A stretch of 64,000 bases of DNA from Rheum nobile. Its lineage: Eukaryota > Streptophyta > Magnoliopsida > Caryophyllales > Polygonaceae. Below the pieces are notes generated by a model that was given only the letters and a program-made list of their open reading frames with translations, had not been told where the DNA came from and searched no databases. The translations under genes and the position numbers were made by a program. Where the stretch lies: contig WOAB01000011.1 in assembly GCA_027886185.1 (NCBI GenBank), forward strand, positions 10,682,001 to 10,746,000, in the 5' to 3' direction. Below, piece by piece: positions 31,859 to 43,581 of the stretch (its first letter is position 1; every line of letters starts with the position of its first letter).

Positions 31859-33205
31859 TGACAGGGGTGGATAGTCGTCGTACCCCTAATCAAAAGTAAA
31901 TCCTAAAATCCTCACTAAACAAAGTATAGTAAGTAAGTCAGGGTCGATCCCACAGAGAAGGAATGAACCAATGGTGGTAGCATGCAATGTCACAAAGAGG
32001 GGTTTATGATTGGTTGGTTGCAAACAAGACAAACAAAACAAAGTAGAATGGATGAAATATCTATAGAGAAAAACACTTAGCCAAGTAATGTCCACATAAG
32101 TCATTCAAAGGTTGTTCATAGATTAAGTCCTATCTTCCTATTCGGTTATTCTTGTCCCGATCTTATGTAAATTTAGAGGGAAACCTTCCACAAAGAACCC
32201 TTACCAATGAATAACCCTAGTACCACTAAAGGTTCAACCCAAAGGCAGCAATGCATATAAGAATTAACCAGGATACACAGAACGCTCGCTCAGATGCATT
32301 TACCATGTAATCAATTCCCACATATATTTAATCCACAGATGCAGATAACAATCAATGCTTGCTACTTATACTAGAGCGTTAGCCCAACAGTTCCCTAGTA
32401 TTAGCAATAAGAATGAAGGCAATAAACCTAGGTGATCAGTCTAGATAAACCAACAAACATTCAAATATGAATTTGCTCAGAGAAAAGATATAACTCAATA
32501 GGATAGATAGATAGGAATAAAACCTCACAACCAGATGAATGAACTCATGCTTCCATTACCGGACTAAGCCAAAGAGGCTTAGCTCCTCATAGTCATGGTA
32601 GAAACTTCAAACGAAATAAACAACGATGAATTGAAATTGCAACTAAAGTGGAATAAGAGTGTCTCTAACCCTAATGCATAAGGAGAGTATTTATAGGGCC
32701 CTAACAAATGACCTAGCCCATTAAGAAAAATAACTGAAATAGAAATAAGAAAAAGGGAAAAGAAAACTAAAAAGATAATTCGGAATAAGTCCGAGCTTCT
32801 ACCGTGTCAGACCCGCGATCGCGGGTCGTGGACCTTGATCGCGGCCCATGTGGCTCCGCGCCCTTCAATCTCTTCGCGCCCGCAGAAAACTCTCGACATG
32901 CTCTGAGGCCCGCGATCGCGGCACCCATGCCCGCGATCGCGGCACCCATGCCCGCGATCGCGGTTAATGCTTGGCATTCTTGTCCTTTGCCTTGCACCAA
33001 CTCGTCTCCTCTTCACTCCTTGGCGTCTTCTCTTGATGGCTTCCTTCCTCAGTGTCTTCATGATCTCCAAAGTGGCTCAAACACCTCCAAAAACACCAAC
33101 TTTGCCTCCAAACGCCATACACAAGAATGTGTCTAAATCTACCCGAATGGCACCAATAAAACCTCTAATAACTCTTAGTTAAGCCCTACAAAGTAGTGCT
33201 TATCA
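31859..33205 (-). repeat. 5' LTR of Athila copy 2
   Basis: 1,347 bases, TG...CA. It is 21 bases longer than its partner because the unit CACCCATGCCCGCGATCGCGG occurs once more (palindromes at 32909, 32930 and 32951). Confidence 0.92.
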
Positions 33206-34006
33206 ACATGTCAAGTTATGTCCATTTTTGCATTTTTGTGAAGGTGTGGAAAGACGGGCTGTTTTGGTAATTTTGGAAATTTTGGGTTGAATGTTTGATT
33301 ACTGAAGAAAGGTGTCTTGGCATTGAACTTCATTGAGACAAGTTATTTGTGAGCATTTACATGTTATAGTCTAAGTTTAGGGGTGTTGATGTCGTATGAA
33401 TATCGAATTGTTTGATGGTGTTTCAAGCATGGATTTATCTATATTGAATCACTCGTATTTATTATATAATCATGATGTGTTGATAAATGAATGATGAATG
33501 TTTGTGCCTATAATAGTTTGTTATAAAGGAGTGACGATATGTATGAATCTTGTTTGATGTTTTGGAATTAAATGTTGTAGTTTCAGGTTAGAGTCATTGA
33601 CTATGCATGAGTATTATATTTTAGCTTATGCATGAGTATTAAATATGAAAATTATGTATGAATATATAACATTGGATTGTGCACATTTATCGAATCTTAG
33701 ATCATGCTTGAGTATTGATCTTCGAATTATGGATGAATGATGAGATAGTTGGTCGTGTTTTAAACATGTACATATATACGCGTATTGAGGATTACATTGT
33801 GTTTATATGGTGTGACGTGTCGATAATGATATTGATTGTGTTAACATGAGATGTTGATGAGGATATGATGATCATATGGATGAACATTGTTGTATGGTTA
33901 ATTTGAAATGAAATGATATGTCAATTGAAATGTCGTATGATATACATGTGGGTAAGGATTGTTCCGATCCCAAATGGTTTTAAACTGTTTTTTTACTGAC
34001 ATGCTC

Positions 34007-34080
34007 CTCGATAGAGGGCTCCATCCGGGTGGAGCGATTCGAGAGAGTGTACCTCTTCTCGATAGAGGGCTCCATCCGGG
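34007..34080 (+). repeat. Direct repeat, 24-base unit
   Basis: CTCGATAGAGGGCTCCATCC plus GGGT occurs at 34007 and again at about 34057, next to the hairpin at 34078. Confidence 0.8.
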
Positions 34081-34118
34081 TATTATCACCTCTACTGTTG
34101 GTAGAGGTGATAATACCC
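34078..34118 (+). other. Perfect hairpin, 18-bp stem and 5-base loop
   Basis: GGGTATTATCACCTCTAC (34078-34095), loop TGTTG, then GTAGAGGTGATAATACCC (34101-34118). The corresponding part of copy B (about 41600-41640) keeps the 3' arm motif GGTAGAGGTAAT but not the perfect stem. Confidence 0.85.
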
Positions 34119-36298
34119 ATTATACGGGTTCAGAAGGTACCTTCGTGTCCAAGACAAACTTGGACATGTTTTCGAAATGTTTTCGTACTTGGATTTGTAA
34201 ATGAGTTTTCTCTAAAAGAAAATTATACTCGAGTATATAGATTTTGAATGATTTCATAAAAGTTTGGAACTTGTGGTTTGATTAGAAGTTGAGTGAAGTT
34301 CATGTGATCTAGTGTTGGATTCTCTGTGAGTATGATATGTATGCTTGGAAGATCTGATATTGCGACTATTCTAATTGTAACTTTTCCTGCATATCTGTAT
34401 GTATGTGAAGTAACACTCTCTGGTATGTCATGATTGTTTGTAACTTTCTTGTCATGTGTTTACTGTCATAAATCTAGCATATCCGCAAATCTCTAGAGAA
34501 TACTTTATCAATGTATTATGTCTAGCTGTAATATTTCTCGCATATTTGTATGTGTGTATATATTATACATTTTTGTTGTAACATGTTCATCTGTGCCTTT
34601 GCGTCTGTATCTATGATCCCTTGCTTGCACTATTGCAAGTATTAAGTTGTTTATATAATTTGCTAGTCTGGATGGAGACTAACCCCCATTATCGTAGGGG
34701 CTGACTATGTCTTATACATGGTCAGGTATTCTTCCACTCAAGATTAGCGTGAACGTCAAGCAAGGTGGACACGATACTAGGGCTAACTATGTGGGTTATC
34801 CGGGGTCAACTCTATTTCAAACGTTTTAGAATTTTATGATTATATAATTTCCGCTGCGATAAGTGTCGTCCTTGTCGATCTGTTTTATACTCGAGATTTA
34901 AATTATCAGTTTTAGTGTCCTAATCATTATAGAGTTTTATTCTTATAAAGTTGTATTCATATGACCAAAATTTGGTTTATGATGGATTTAGAATGTTGTT
35001 TATTCATGACCATCACATCTATGTTGTATATATCTGATTTACTTTCTATTGGTTACTGTTTTGATATTTTATTCCCTAACGCCTTGTGGACCCTTGGAGA
35101 TTCACGACACCGTAACACCTCGATTTGGGCCTGTTATATTTTCCGTCGCATCCTTAGAGATCACACTTCTTCATAAAGAGGAACGCTAAGGTAAAACAAG
35201 TGTTGTGGTAAATTGAGTGATGAATGAGGGACGTTGGATGGAAGGAGATGGAGGGATGGAATAAGAGAGTGTAAATTAGTGGTGGGAATGTTTCCATAAT
35301 AATAGGGGGTAAATAAGTAGTTACCATATAATGTGGGGAATATTAATAAAAAAATTCCAACATGGCAAATTTGCACCAAGATTGGAGAGAGAAGACGTAT
35401 TCTGCATCCCAAACTGCACATCGTGTTCTCCATCATCTCTCATCCCTTCTCCATCGATAAAACGAGATTATGCAAATCGTCTACTCCATCGATCCTCTGT
35501 ATCCCGAATCTGTTGCACATTTCTTCTCCATCGTCTCTCCTTCCTCCTCCATCGATCCGACGAGAGCATGCACATTGTCTTCTCCATCGATTCTCTACAT
35601 CCTAGATGCGACGACATCTTCGTCTTCTATACTCTTCAGGTTGTTCTCCGAAAATAATCAAACCATAGGAAATTGAATCGGTTTCAACATCGTTTTTAAA
35701 GGCGTTGTTTTCGTCGACATAGAACAGGGTGAGTTTATTCGCTTTTGATGACCAATTACAGTAATTACGAATGTCAAACATGATTTGCAGGTGTGGTTTG
35801 TTTGATTCGTTCATGAATTAGGTTTTTTAAAGTTGTTTCGAATAATCAACGTTAGATGAATATGGTTGCAGTCTAGATGAACATGATTTCCTGCGTGAAT
35901 CCTCGTACCTCAAGTACTATTGTGATATTCAAAATCGCGTGTTTGATATTCGTGTTGTCAGTGTAGATATTCATGTGTGTATTTCATTTCTTTATGAGTA
36001 TCATCAACGTATTTAAGAGTGATGCAATATGCTTGTAGTGATATTCGAAAAGTTTTGTTTTATATTCACATGTAATTCATATATATTAATTGCTACATTT
36101 GCCTTTGTCATGAAACAACTTAGTATTGATATTCATGCATTGTGTATACATATTCATGGAGTACATATATTCATCATTATTATTCATTAGTTTTTCCGCA
36201 TGGATTATCAGGGTTGCGCATAGAGAATGATTCAAGCGAAGGACAATGACACAAGTTGAAAGATGGAAAAAAGAAGGATATATTGTACTAAAGAAGGG

Positions 36299-36360
36299 CA
36301 TGATGAAATGCAAGAGGTGTAACAAGTATGCATGACATGACCGTGTGAATTGAAAAAAAG
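36299..36360 (+). pseudogene. Possible zinc-knuckle remnant in MULE 2
   Basis: One frame reads KCKRCNKYA, stop, HDRVN, stop. This is like a CCHC knuckle with an added stop codon and with the last cysteine changed to TGA. MULE transposases often end in such a knuckle, but the evidence is a few residues only. Confidence 0.25.
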
Positions 36361-37369
36361 ATTTGTAGTTTAGATATTAGCATTCTTATTCTAGATATTT
36401 ATATTTTGAGTAGCGATATTCATACCTTTTGCACTAATAAGAATTAGGCTTGTATTCGATATATATGACCTGATATTCGTATTCTAGTACAATATATTTA
36501 TATGCTTGATCCGGAAATTCAAGATTTGCCTAGCAAAACGTGTATGTTTTGTATTACTATGATTGAATTTGTATTTTTATTTTCATGAATTTACAAGTGA
36601 TCTTCAAACATACTGTGTGAACTGCAAGGTAAACTTGTATATTATATAATTAGATTCGTGTTTTATACATTCACATTAACTAAAATGATATTCATATTAA
36701 TTGAATTAGTATTCTTAAATTTCTTAGCGATATTCATTGAGTTACATTTGATATTCATGCATACGTCGTCGTGCACAGTGTTACGACTGTTGTGTTATAC
36801 ACTAGTAGAATCATTTGAAAATATTGATAAAACATGAATGAATATCCAATCATAACGCAGATTGAAGTCATATATAAACGTAATCCTGAAGTTTGCGTGT
36901 AGTAAATAGATTCGATTGAACTAAGTGTGTGTTCGGCAAAACAAGGTTTTTGAAGAGGTTGATGTTTTTTGAAAGATTTTTTTACAAGTTGAAGGTTTTT
37001 TAGAGATTTTTTTGTAACCTTTCAAAACCTAGTAGAAAACCTATTTAAGTGTTTGGTGGTGCAAAGTTTTTTAATATGTTTCAAATAAAAATTATCATAA
37101 GGGTTATTTTGTAAAAAAAAATTAACACTAGTATGAGATTTTGAATATTTTGGGAATAAAATTACGATAACCTTGTCAAATCTTCAATAACTTTTCTCTT
37201 AGGAGTTTCCCATTTTTCAATTTTTAACCTCCTAAAAAACCTTAATCTTCTAAAAAACCTTGTACTACCAAACACATAAAAAGATGGATTTTGAATAATA
37301 CAAAGCTCTAATAACCTCTAAAAACCTTAACTTTCTAAAAAACCCTGTACTACCAATAACCATGAATAT

Positions 37370-38480
37370 TGATATGCTTGAATCCAATTTCATAATACTT
37401 TAGACCCTGACCTAGGTATGCCTCCACATGGCATATGCGTATACATAACAATCAATCTTGTTTTTATCATCATACCACTTCATGTTTAGAATTTCGGGAT
37501 TCTTTTTGGCAAAATCGATAAAACTTGCACCTAGATTCATTAATCCCTTGGACCTATATTCATGAATATCATGAAAAAAAAACATGAATATTGCAATACA
37601 ATAATATGAGAGAGAAATAGAACTCCAAATGTTCTTTGTATTCTTGAACATCAGTATATACATGTATGAATATCAACAACATAACATGAATATCAAAAAG
37701 CCCCTAAACCCTTAATCCCTAAACCCGAAACCCTAAACTAATAAACCCTAAATCTTAAACCAATAAGCCTTAAACCCTAAACCTAAAACCTCTACACCAT
37801 AAACCTTAAATCCATGCACACTAAACCCTAAACATAAACTCCAAAACTGATCGAACATAAATATCAAAAGCATTTGTATGAATATCACATCAAACAATTT
37901 GAATATCAATTGCAACCAGTACGGACAACACATACAAAACACTAAAACTGATCTAACATGAATATCAACAACATCATAGTTAATATCACATCATAAAATT
38001 CAAATATCAACTACTCAGAGCATGAAACGTACATCCAACATGAATATAAAAAGCATTTGTATGAATATCACATCAAACAATTTGAATATTAATTGCAAAC
38101 AGTACAAACAACACCAATAAAACACCAAAACTGATCCAACATGAATATCAAGAACATCATAGTGTATATCACATCATAAAATTTGATTATCAACTACTCA
38201 GAGCATGAAACGTACATCCAACATTAAAATCAAAAGCATTTGTTTGAATATCACATTAAACAATTTGAATATCTTGCAAAACGCTCAAACAACACCATTA
38301 AAACATGAAATTTCTCCAACATGAATATCAATACGATTAACATGAATATCACACAAAAACATTTGAATATCAATTACCAAAAGCTTAAACAACACCAACA
38401 AACAATGAGACTGCTCCATTATGAATATCAATAGCATGAAACTTACTTCCTACAAATTCAATACCTACCCGTAAATATCA
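37370..38480. repeat. CATGAATATC array, right arm of MULE 2
   Basis: Dozens of GAATATC motifs, many as CATGAATATCA, recur at irregular spacing. A longer unit of about 180 bases around ACATGAATATCAA and CATTTGTATGAATATCAC is repeated three times at about 37850-38300. Confidence 0.8.
37701..37835. repeat. Degenerate telomere-like repeats (CCCTAAA)n
   Basis: CCCTAAA and close variants (CCTTAAA, CCCGAAA) recur across about 135 bases inside the right arm of MULE 2. This is the plant telomere unit, here interstitial and decayed. Confidence 0.75.
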
Positions 38481-39145
38481 TTTAATACATTCATGAATAA
38501 TACAACAACGTACAATGATGAGGGATTGTCCCGGAATTTGGACAACCCAAATCCCTTAAATTAAAGAACTGACGAAACCCTAAATCTGGCATCAAATGAA
38601 TTTTTAGGTATAAGAAGATCGGTTTTAATGGCAGATTTCAACATATTTGAACACCACAAAATAAAAACCATAAATTTCAACACCATGAAGTGAAAAACGC
38701 CAAAAATTCTAATGTGAATCGACATATTGAAAAGAAAAAATTGAATCGTAAAGAACTTACCTGTTTTCATGCGGAATTCCGGTTGGAAACACTGGTGTAG
38801 AATCGACTACGAATCTCGAGAAGGACTGAGAGATGAAAAGGATGCAGATCTTGAAGGTCGCTTCAATGGCGGTTGAGCAGAGCTTCGCAAGAGAGGATTG
38901 AGAGAAGACGATGAAAGCACTAAATGGGGTAGTTTCAATCGTCTGATTGCGAATTTGGAAAGTGGGTAAAATATATCCCTAAAAATCCGCTTGGGAGATA
39001 AATCTAGTGTGTGCAAACCAGCATACAAAATTTGCACCCCCATTAGAGAAATCTAGTCCGTTGGTATCACCCTCATCTAATGACTTTAATTTGTTCACTC
39101 GTTTTACCCTAAATGATCTCACCAGAGCCTAAATCTCTTCATAAA

Positions 39146-40617
39146 TAAGGCGAGATAAACGGGAGAAGATGCCAAATATATATATCATAAAGAAAGGGGT
39201 AAGTTGATGAGAGGAAAGTGCTTAAAGTAAACCGTGATGAGAATTCTTGAACACAGACCTCACACTCATCGACAACGCTTCCGCCCTAATAACCCCAAGA
39301 TCGAGTCTCTTGATTGTCGCCATTAATAAACCGAATTCATGCAAACAAAATTTAAAGCTTGAATGGATGTCAGCGCGCAGTCTCCATCCGTCACGGTAAT
39401 TGGCATGGCTTTGTCTCTTTTCCCTCTACCACACACTCCACCACATTGATCCTTGTCCTCGTCTTTTGTAGTGGACGTACTTCATATATAGATCTGTGCA
39501 AATCAATTCATATTTATATTTATATATATGCTAAAACACAAGGCCACATGACACTGTTATATTATGTCACATAATTTATCGTTACATGTTTATTTCATAC
39601 GATGCTAAAACACAAGGCCACATGACACCGTTAATTTTCAGGGGAATTTTTTTGTTGTTGTGCATTTTTTTTCTCCTTCTCATGATTTTCAGCTAAGTTC
39701 ATGTTGCTACCATGCCACTGATTCAAGATTGAGTTTGTATTGTAATTTGATGTTATATAGTAAAGTCTTGTTTAGAGAAACAATTAGGGGGTGTTGAATG
39801 TTATATAGTAAACTGGTCAAATTTCCAGATCTGTTAAAAATGGCCATGAAGGTCCCGTTGAGATATGGAATTTGATGCTGAAGAATATGAAATTTTGGGG
39901 ATTTTTTAAAATTTTCTCATTTTTTAAGTTTTTTTTTGAATTTTAATTAAAAGATAGGCATTTGGCGAAAAAAACAAAATTCATGGATACCACGCGAAAT
40001 AGATAAAACTTTGGGACACCTCGCGAATTTCGCCTTACCTCAGGGGTACCAGGCGAGAAAACCGTTTAATTTTTAATATATGGACTACTTATTTAGATAT
40101 ATAGTAATGTATATACATATACTATGATTGTAACAAAATATGTCTAAACACACAATCAGAACAACTAAATATGTCTAATCATGTCCATGTTCGACTTGTC
40201 CGAATTTTTTTAGTTAAGATCTTTGTCGACCATCAATGGACCAAGAGAGAAACATTTATGTGAATAAGTTTGTTTTATCGAAATTATCACATAGATAATC
40301 ATATTATATACGGAAAAAGCATTCCAAATAACAATATTGGTCATATGTTTTAGATTTGTGGCGTGTATATGACACCATTAGACAATACATATCCATTTGA
40401 ATATCAACAAAGACAATTTTCCTTAACTGTGAGTTCCGCAACCACTATTAACAAGAGCCAAAATCAATTTCTTGCAACTGTTGGTTCATTTATGATTAAC
40501 TTCATATCGCAATATTCAAAGTCATTAACAAGATAAAATCGAAATAAAGTGAGGGGATAGAAAGTAAAATAAAATCTGAAAATCAGTAATTATACAATTC
40601 ATAAAAGAATTTCAATT
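39146..40617. other. Spacer between inverted copies A and B
   Basis: No gene is seen. A 26-base phrase TGCTAAAACACAAGGCCACA plus TGACAC recurs at 39529 and 39603. At 39955-40070 there is a phrase with ACACCTCGCGAATTTCGCC that resembles 14370-14415 (ACACCTCGCGGAATTTGC). Confidence 0.45.
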
Positions 40618-42575
40618 TGTAACAGCTAGCCCCAAATTGAGGTGTTACAATGCCTTGAATCCCGAAGGGTTCACAAGGCATTAGGAGATAAAATAGAAAA
40701 CGAATACCTAGTGGAAAGTAAACAAGTTAAATAAAATTCCGATATTGTAGTCATGCATAAAACAGAGCTTCTAAGTCCTAAATAGAGTTAATGTCATAGA
40801 AAAATACAACTTTATAAGAATGAGAACTCTACAGTAATTAACGAAATAAAACTCATAGCTTAAATCTCATATATAACACGTTTTAACAAACAATTCAAAA
40901 CTCTACAATATTGCAGCGGAAATATAATGATCAACTAGTTCAAAATCTTTTATAATCGAATTGACCTAAATCCCAAAGAGTTAGTCATAGCATCGTGTCC
41001 ATCTTGCCTGACCTCCACACCGTTTTTGAATTAAAGAGTACCTGATCATGCATAAAACATAGTCAGCACCCACGGTAATGGGGGTTAGTCTCCAACCAAA
41101 CTAGCAAGTTATATAAACAACTTATACATGCAATAACATAAGTAAGAGATCACAGATAAGCAATACGAAGATACACAAGAAGACTTATAGCTAAACATAC
41201 CATAACCAAAATTCTATTATACAGGTAAAGCTACAAATGATCATGACACAACAATAAAGTATTATTTATAAGATCTGTAGATGTGCAAAAAAAGTTGCAA
41301 TTGAAGCAAGTCACAACAAGAACGTAATATCAAGGCCATATACGACAATATTAGACCTTATCAACAATGTATAACTAAACATATGAATATCATGCTGGCA
41401 GAGAACACAATACCAAGTCACACAAACTCCACTTAATTTCCAATCAAGTCACAAATTACACGGCTTGAAAGAGATCGCTCAAAATCTATACTCGAGTATA
41501 TTTTTCTTTTAAAGAAAACTTAATTAAACCTCAAATGCGAAAATGTTTCGAAAACATGCCCAAGCCTGCCTTGGACACAAAGGCTCTTTCTTACCCATAT
41601 TGCGGGTAATATTACCTCTACCAACGGGTTGGAAACGGCGCCACTGATCAGGTGACCCGACCTCCCCTAGAATGGTAGAGGACTCCATCGACCCACTCTA
41701 CCCAGATAGAGCCCTTAGTCGCGGAGCATATCAGAAGAAAACATTGTAAAATCATTTGGGATCGAAACCATTCATACCTGCAAGTATCACATTTCTCAAT
41801 CCAACCAACACATCATTTTATTTCAAGACGAACATACCACCATAATTCATCCATACGATCATCATTTCCATATCACCATATAATCTTAACACAATCAACA
41901 TCCATTTATCGACACGTCAACCATACAAAGACAACATGGTACTCAAGATACGTATATACACACACATGTTTAAGATACGACCAACTAGTTAAACATTAAT
42001 TCATGATAGAAGATTCAATACTCACACATAATCCAAGATTTAATATTCATGTGTAATCCAAGACTCTAAACTTAAGCTACAACATATCAATCCATACAAT
42101 CACCCTCCATAATCACATTCATCATTCATTTATCAACACAAGATGAGTGCAACGAAAATGAGCAAATCAACATATATAGACACATAATTAAAACACGGTA
42201 AAAAAACTCAATACTCACACAACATCAAGAATTCTAACTTAGACTATAGCACGTAAACGCTCACAGATAACTTGGCTTAAGCAACTTCAATGCCATATAT
42301 AATTTTTCTTTAGAAATTACGGATTGTCCAGCGGATCTGCTTGAGTTACGGATTTGGCCCATAAATTCCAGAAATCGCAAATTTGTCCCAAACATTGTAA
42401 ACCTTCACAAAATCGCACAAACGCACATAACCTTTAACATATGCATCCAAATCGAAATCCGTAAAATTCCTCATACTTGTAGAACAATTTCTCACCTCAT
42501 GACATCAGCCACAACTTTCCAGAAATTAAGGAAACTGCCCAGATTTTTAGAAAGTGTACCAAGTGCCCCAAATCT
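40618..42575 (-). repeat. LTR-like copy B (inverted relative of copy A)
   Basis: On the minus strand this runs from GGAGATTTGGGGCACTTGG to CTCAATTTGGGGCTAGCTGTTACA. It matches 24880-25032 plus 33206-35138 in order, with frequent substitutions. The end GTTACA and the style suggest an LTR of a Tekay/Del-like element. No primer site or coding region lies next to it. It faces copy A. Confidence 0.68.
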
Positions 42576-43053
42576 CCACCCATCTATTATGAATCTCCAA
42601 CTTTGGTCAACCAAATGGATCATCCCGGCCTCTACTCAATCTCTTACTATTCCGCCTGAATTGAGTTTGCCTTTCCCTTCCCCGGATCCATCTTCAAGTA
42701 ATTTCTTCTCTCACCTGTTCATCATTGAAGTTTATAATCATCAAATTTCAACTATTTATCTTCTAAACAATTCATTTTAAAAATTTCGTAATATTATTCT
42801 TACCTCTAACCCTAGCTTCACATGTTGCTTCTTATTTGCTCACCTCCAGCAAAGAAGTCAAATCGTTTCCACCACATTGCACCTGACTCGTTTCCACCAC
42901 CTTGAACTGGAAAGATGTGCATGTATCAATTATTGTTGTAATCCTATCACGTTAATTCTAATTCGTAATATCTTTTCACCCAATATCCAATAAAATTTTA
43001 CCTCATTATCTTAGAATATTAGTTCTACACAATTTTTATTTTTATTTATTATA
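42576..43053. other. Spacer right of copy B
   Basis: Alignment with copy A fades here. Part of the stretch may be the 5' portion of copy B, but I cannot show it. A 93-codon ORF (42499-42780) crosses the boundary and is not recognisable. Confidence 0.3.
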
Positions 43054-43572
43054 GGGAAATTCATGTTGGTGCCCCTGAGTTTAGGGTTATTCCTATTGGT
43101 GTCTCACGATTAAGTTTTTTCCGGTTGGTGCCCCTAAGGTTTGGGTTTGTTTACTTCGTAACTAAACTTTTTCATGTTTATACCATTCCAGCTCAAATTA
43201 ATTAAATCCAAGTCCACCATTGTTTTCATCACCCTCAAATTAGTAAGATTTGACTCCTAAAATACCCAAATCCATGTCCGGACCATGTCGATTTTTCCGA
43301 AGCAACAACCCGTTTCCGACCTTAAGAATTTAAATCAAAATAGTTCGAGTATGGATTTGATTGTTTTAGGAGTCGAATTCTACTAAGTTGAGGTCAATAA
43401 ACATAATGATGAACTTCGATTTGATCACTTCGAACTGAAATGATACGGATATAGAAAGTTTTGGTTACAAAGCGAACAAATCCAAACCTTAGGGACACCA
43501 ATCGAAAAAAAGTTAATCATGAGACACCAACAAAAATAACCTTAAACTAAGGGGTATCAACAAGAATTTCCC
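43054..43572. mobile_element. MULE-type MITE, 519 bases
   Basis: It is flanked by a perfect 9-bp duplication TTTATTATA (43045-43053, 43573-43581). Ends are GGGAAATTC and its inverse, and the inverted repeats continue for about 110 bases with mismatches (GTTGGTG(C/T)C, GTGTCTCA(C/T)GATTAA, CCCTAAGGTTTGG). It has no coding capacity. Confidence 0.8.
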
Positions 43573-43581
43573 TTTATTATA

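Larger units (their letters stand above)
25033..33205 (-). mobile_element. Athila-type retrotransposon copy 2, full-length, non-autonomous
   Basis: Both LTRs are present (25033-26358 and 31859-33205), flanked by a perfect 5-bp duplication ACATG (25028-25032, 33206-33210). Minus-strand order is LTR, primer site, gag-protease, palindrome spacer, ATHILA-type ORF, 3' untranslated region, polypurine tract, LTR. Total 8,173 bases without reverse transcriptase, RNase H or integrase. LTRs differ at about 28 positions by hand count plus one 21-base repeat unit, so insertion was fairly recent. Gag and the ATHILA ORF nonetheless carry several stops. Confidence 0.93.
33206..35138 (+). repeat. LTR-like copy A, 3' segment
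   Basis: This continues copy A after Athila copy 2 and ends CTCGATTTGGGCCTGTTATA. It aligns with the inverted copy B (40618-42575): GGAGACTAACCCCCATTA, TGGACACGAT and TTTCCGCTGC occur in both. The layout resembles the Tekay/Del-like LTR at 9980, so I infer an LTR, perhaps solo. No primer site follows. Short ORFs here are not gene-like. Confidence 0.65.
35178..39135. mobile_element. Large Mutator-like element (MULE 2), 3,958 bases
   Basis: It is flanked by a perfect 10-bp duplication TCTTCATAAA (35168-35177, 39136-39145). The ends are inverted repeats GAGGAACGCTAAGGTAAAAC and, inverted from the right, GATTTAGGCTCTGGTGAGAT; the left 120 bases align with MULE 1. The left half is full of GATATTCATG-type motifs and the right half of their inverse CATGAATATC, giving inverted subterminal arrays. 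I see no intact transposase. ORFs of 60-110 codons at the ends (for example 35331-35657) are not recognisable. Confidence 0.82.

Noticed and set aside
1397..32963. HIP1-type cyanobacterial sequence or bacterial contamination
   Set aside because: The octamer is the same, but everything around it is plant LTR retrotransposon with plant primer sites and target duplications.
33898..34247. Small ORFs around the hairpin
   Set aside because: They overlap on both strands, use the repeat itself and are not kept in copy B.
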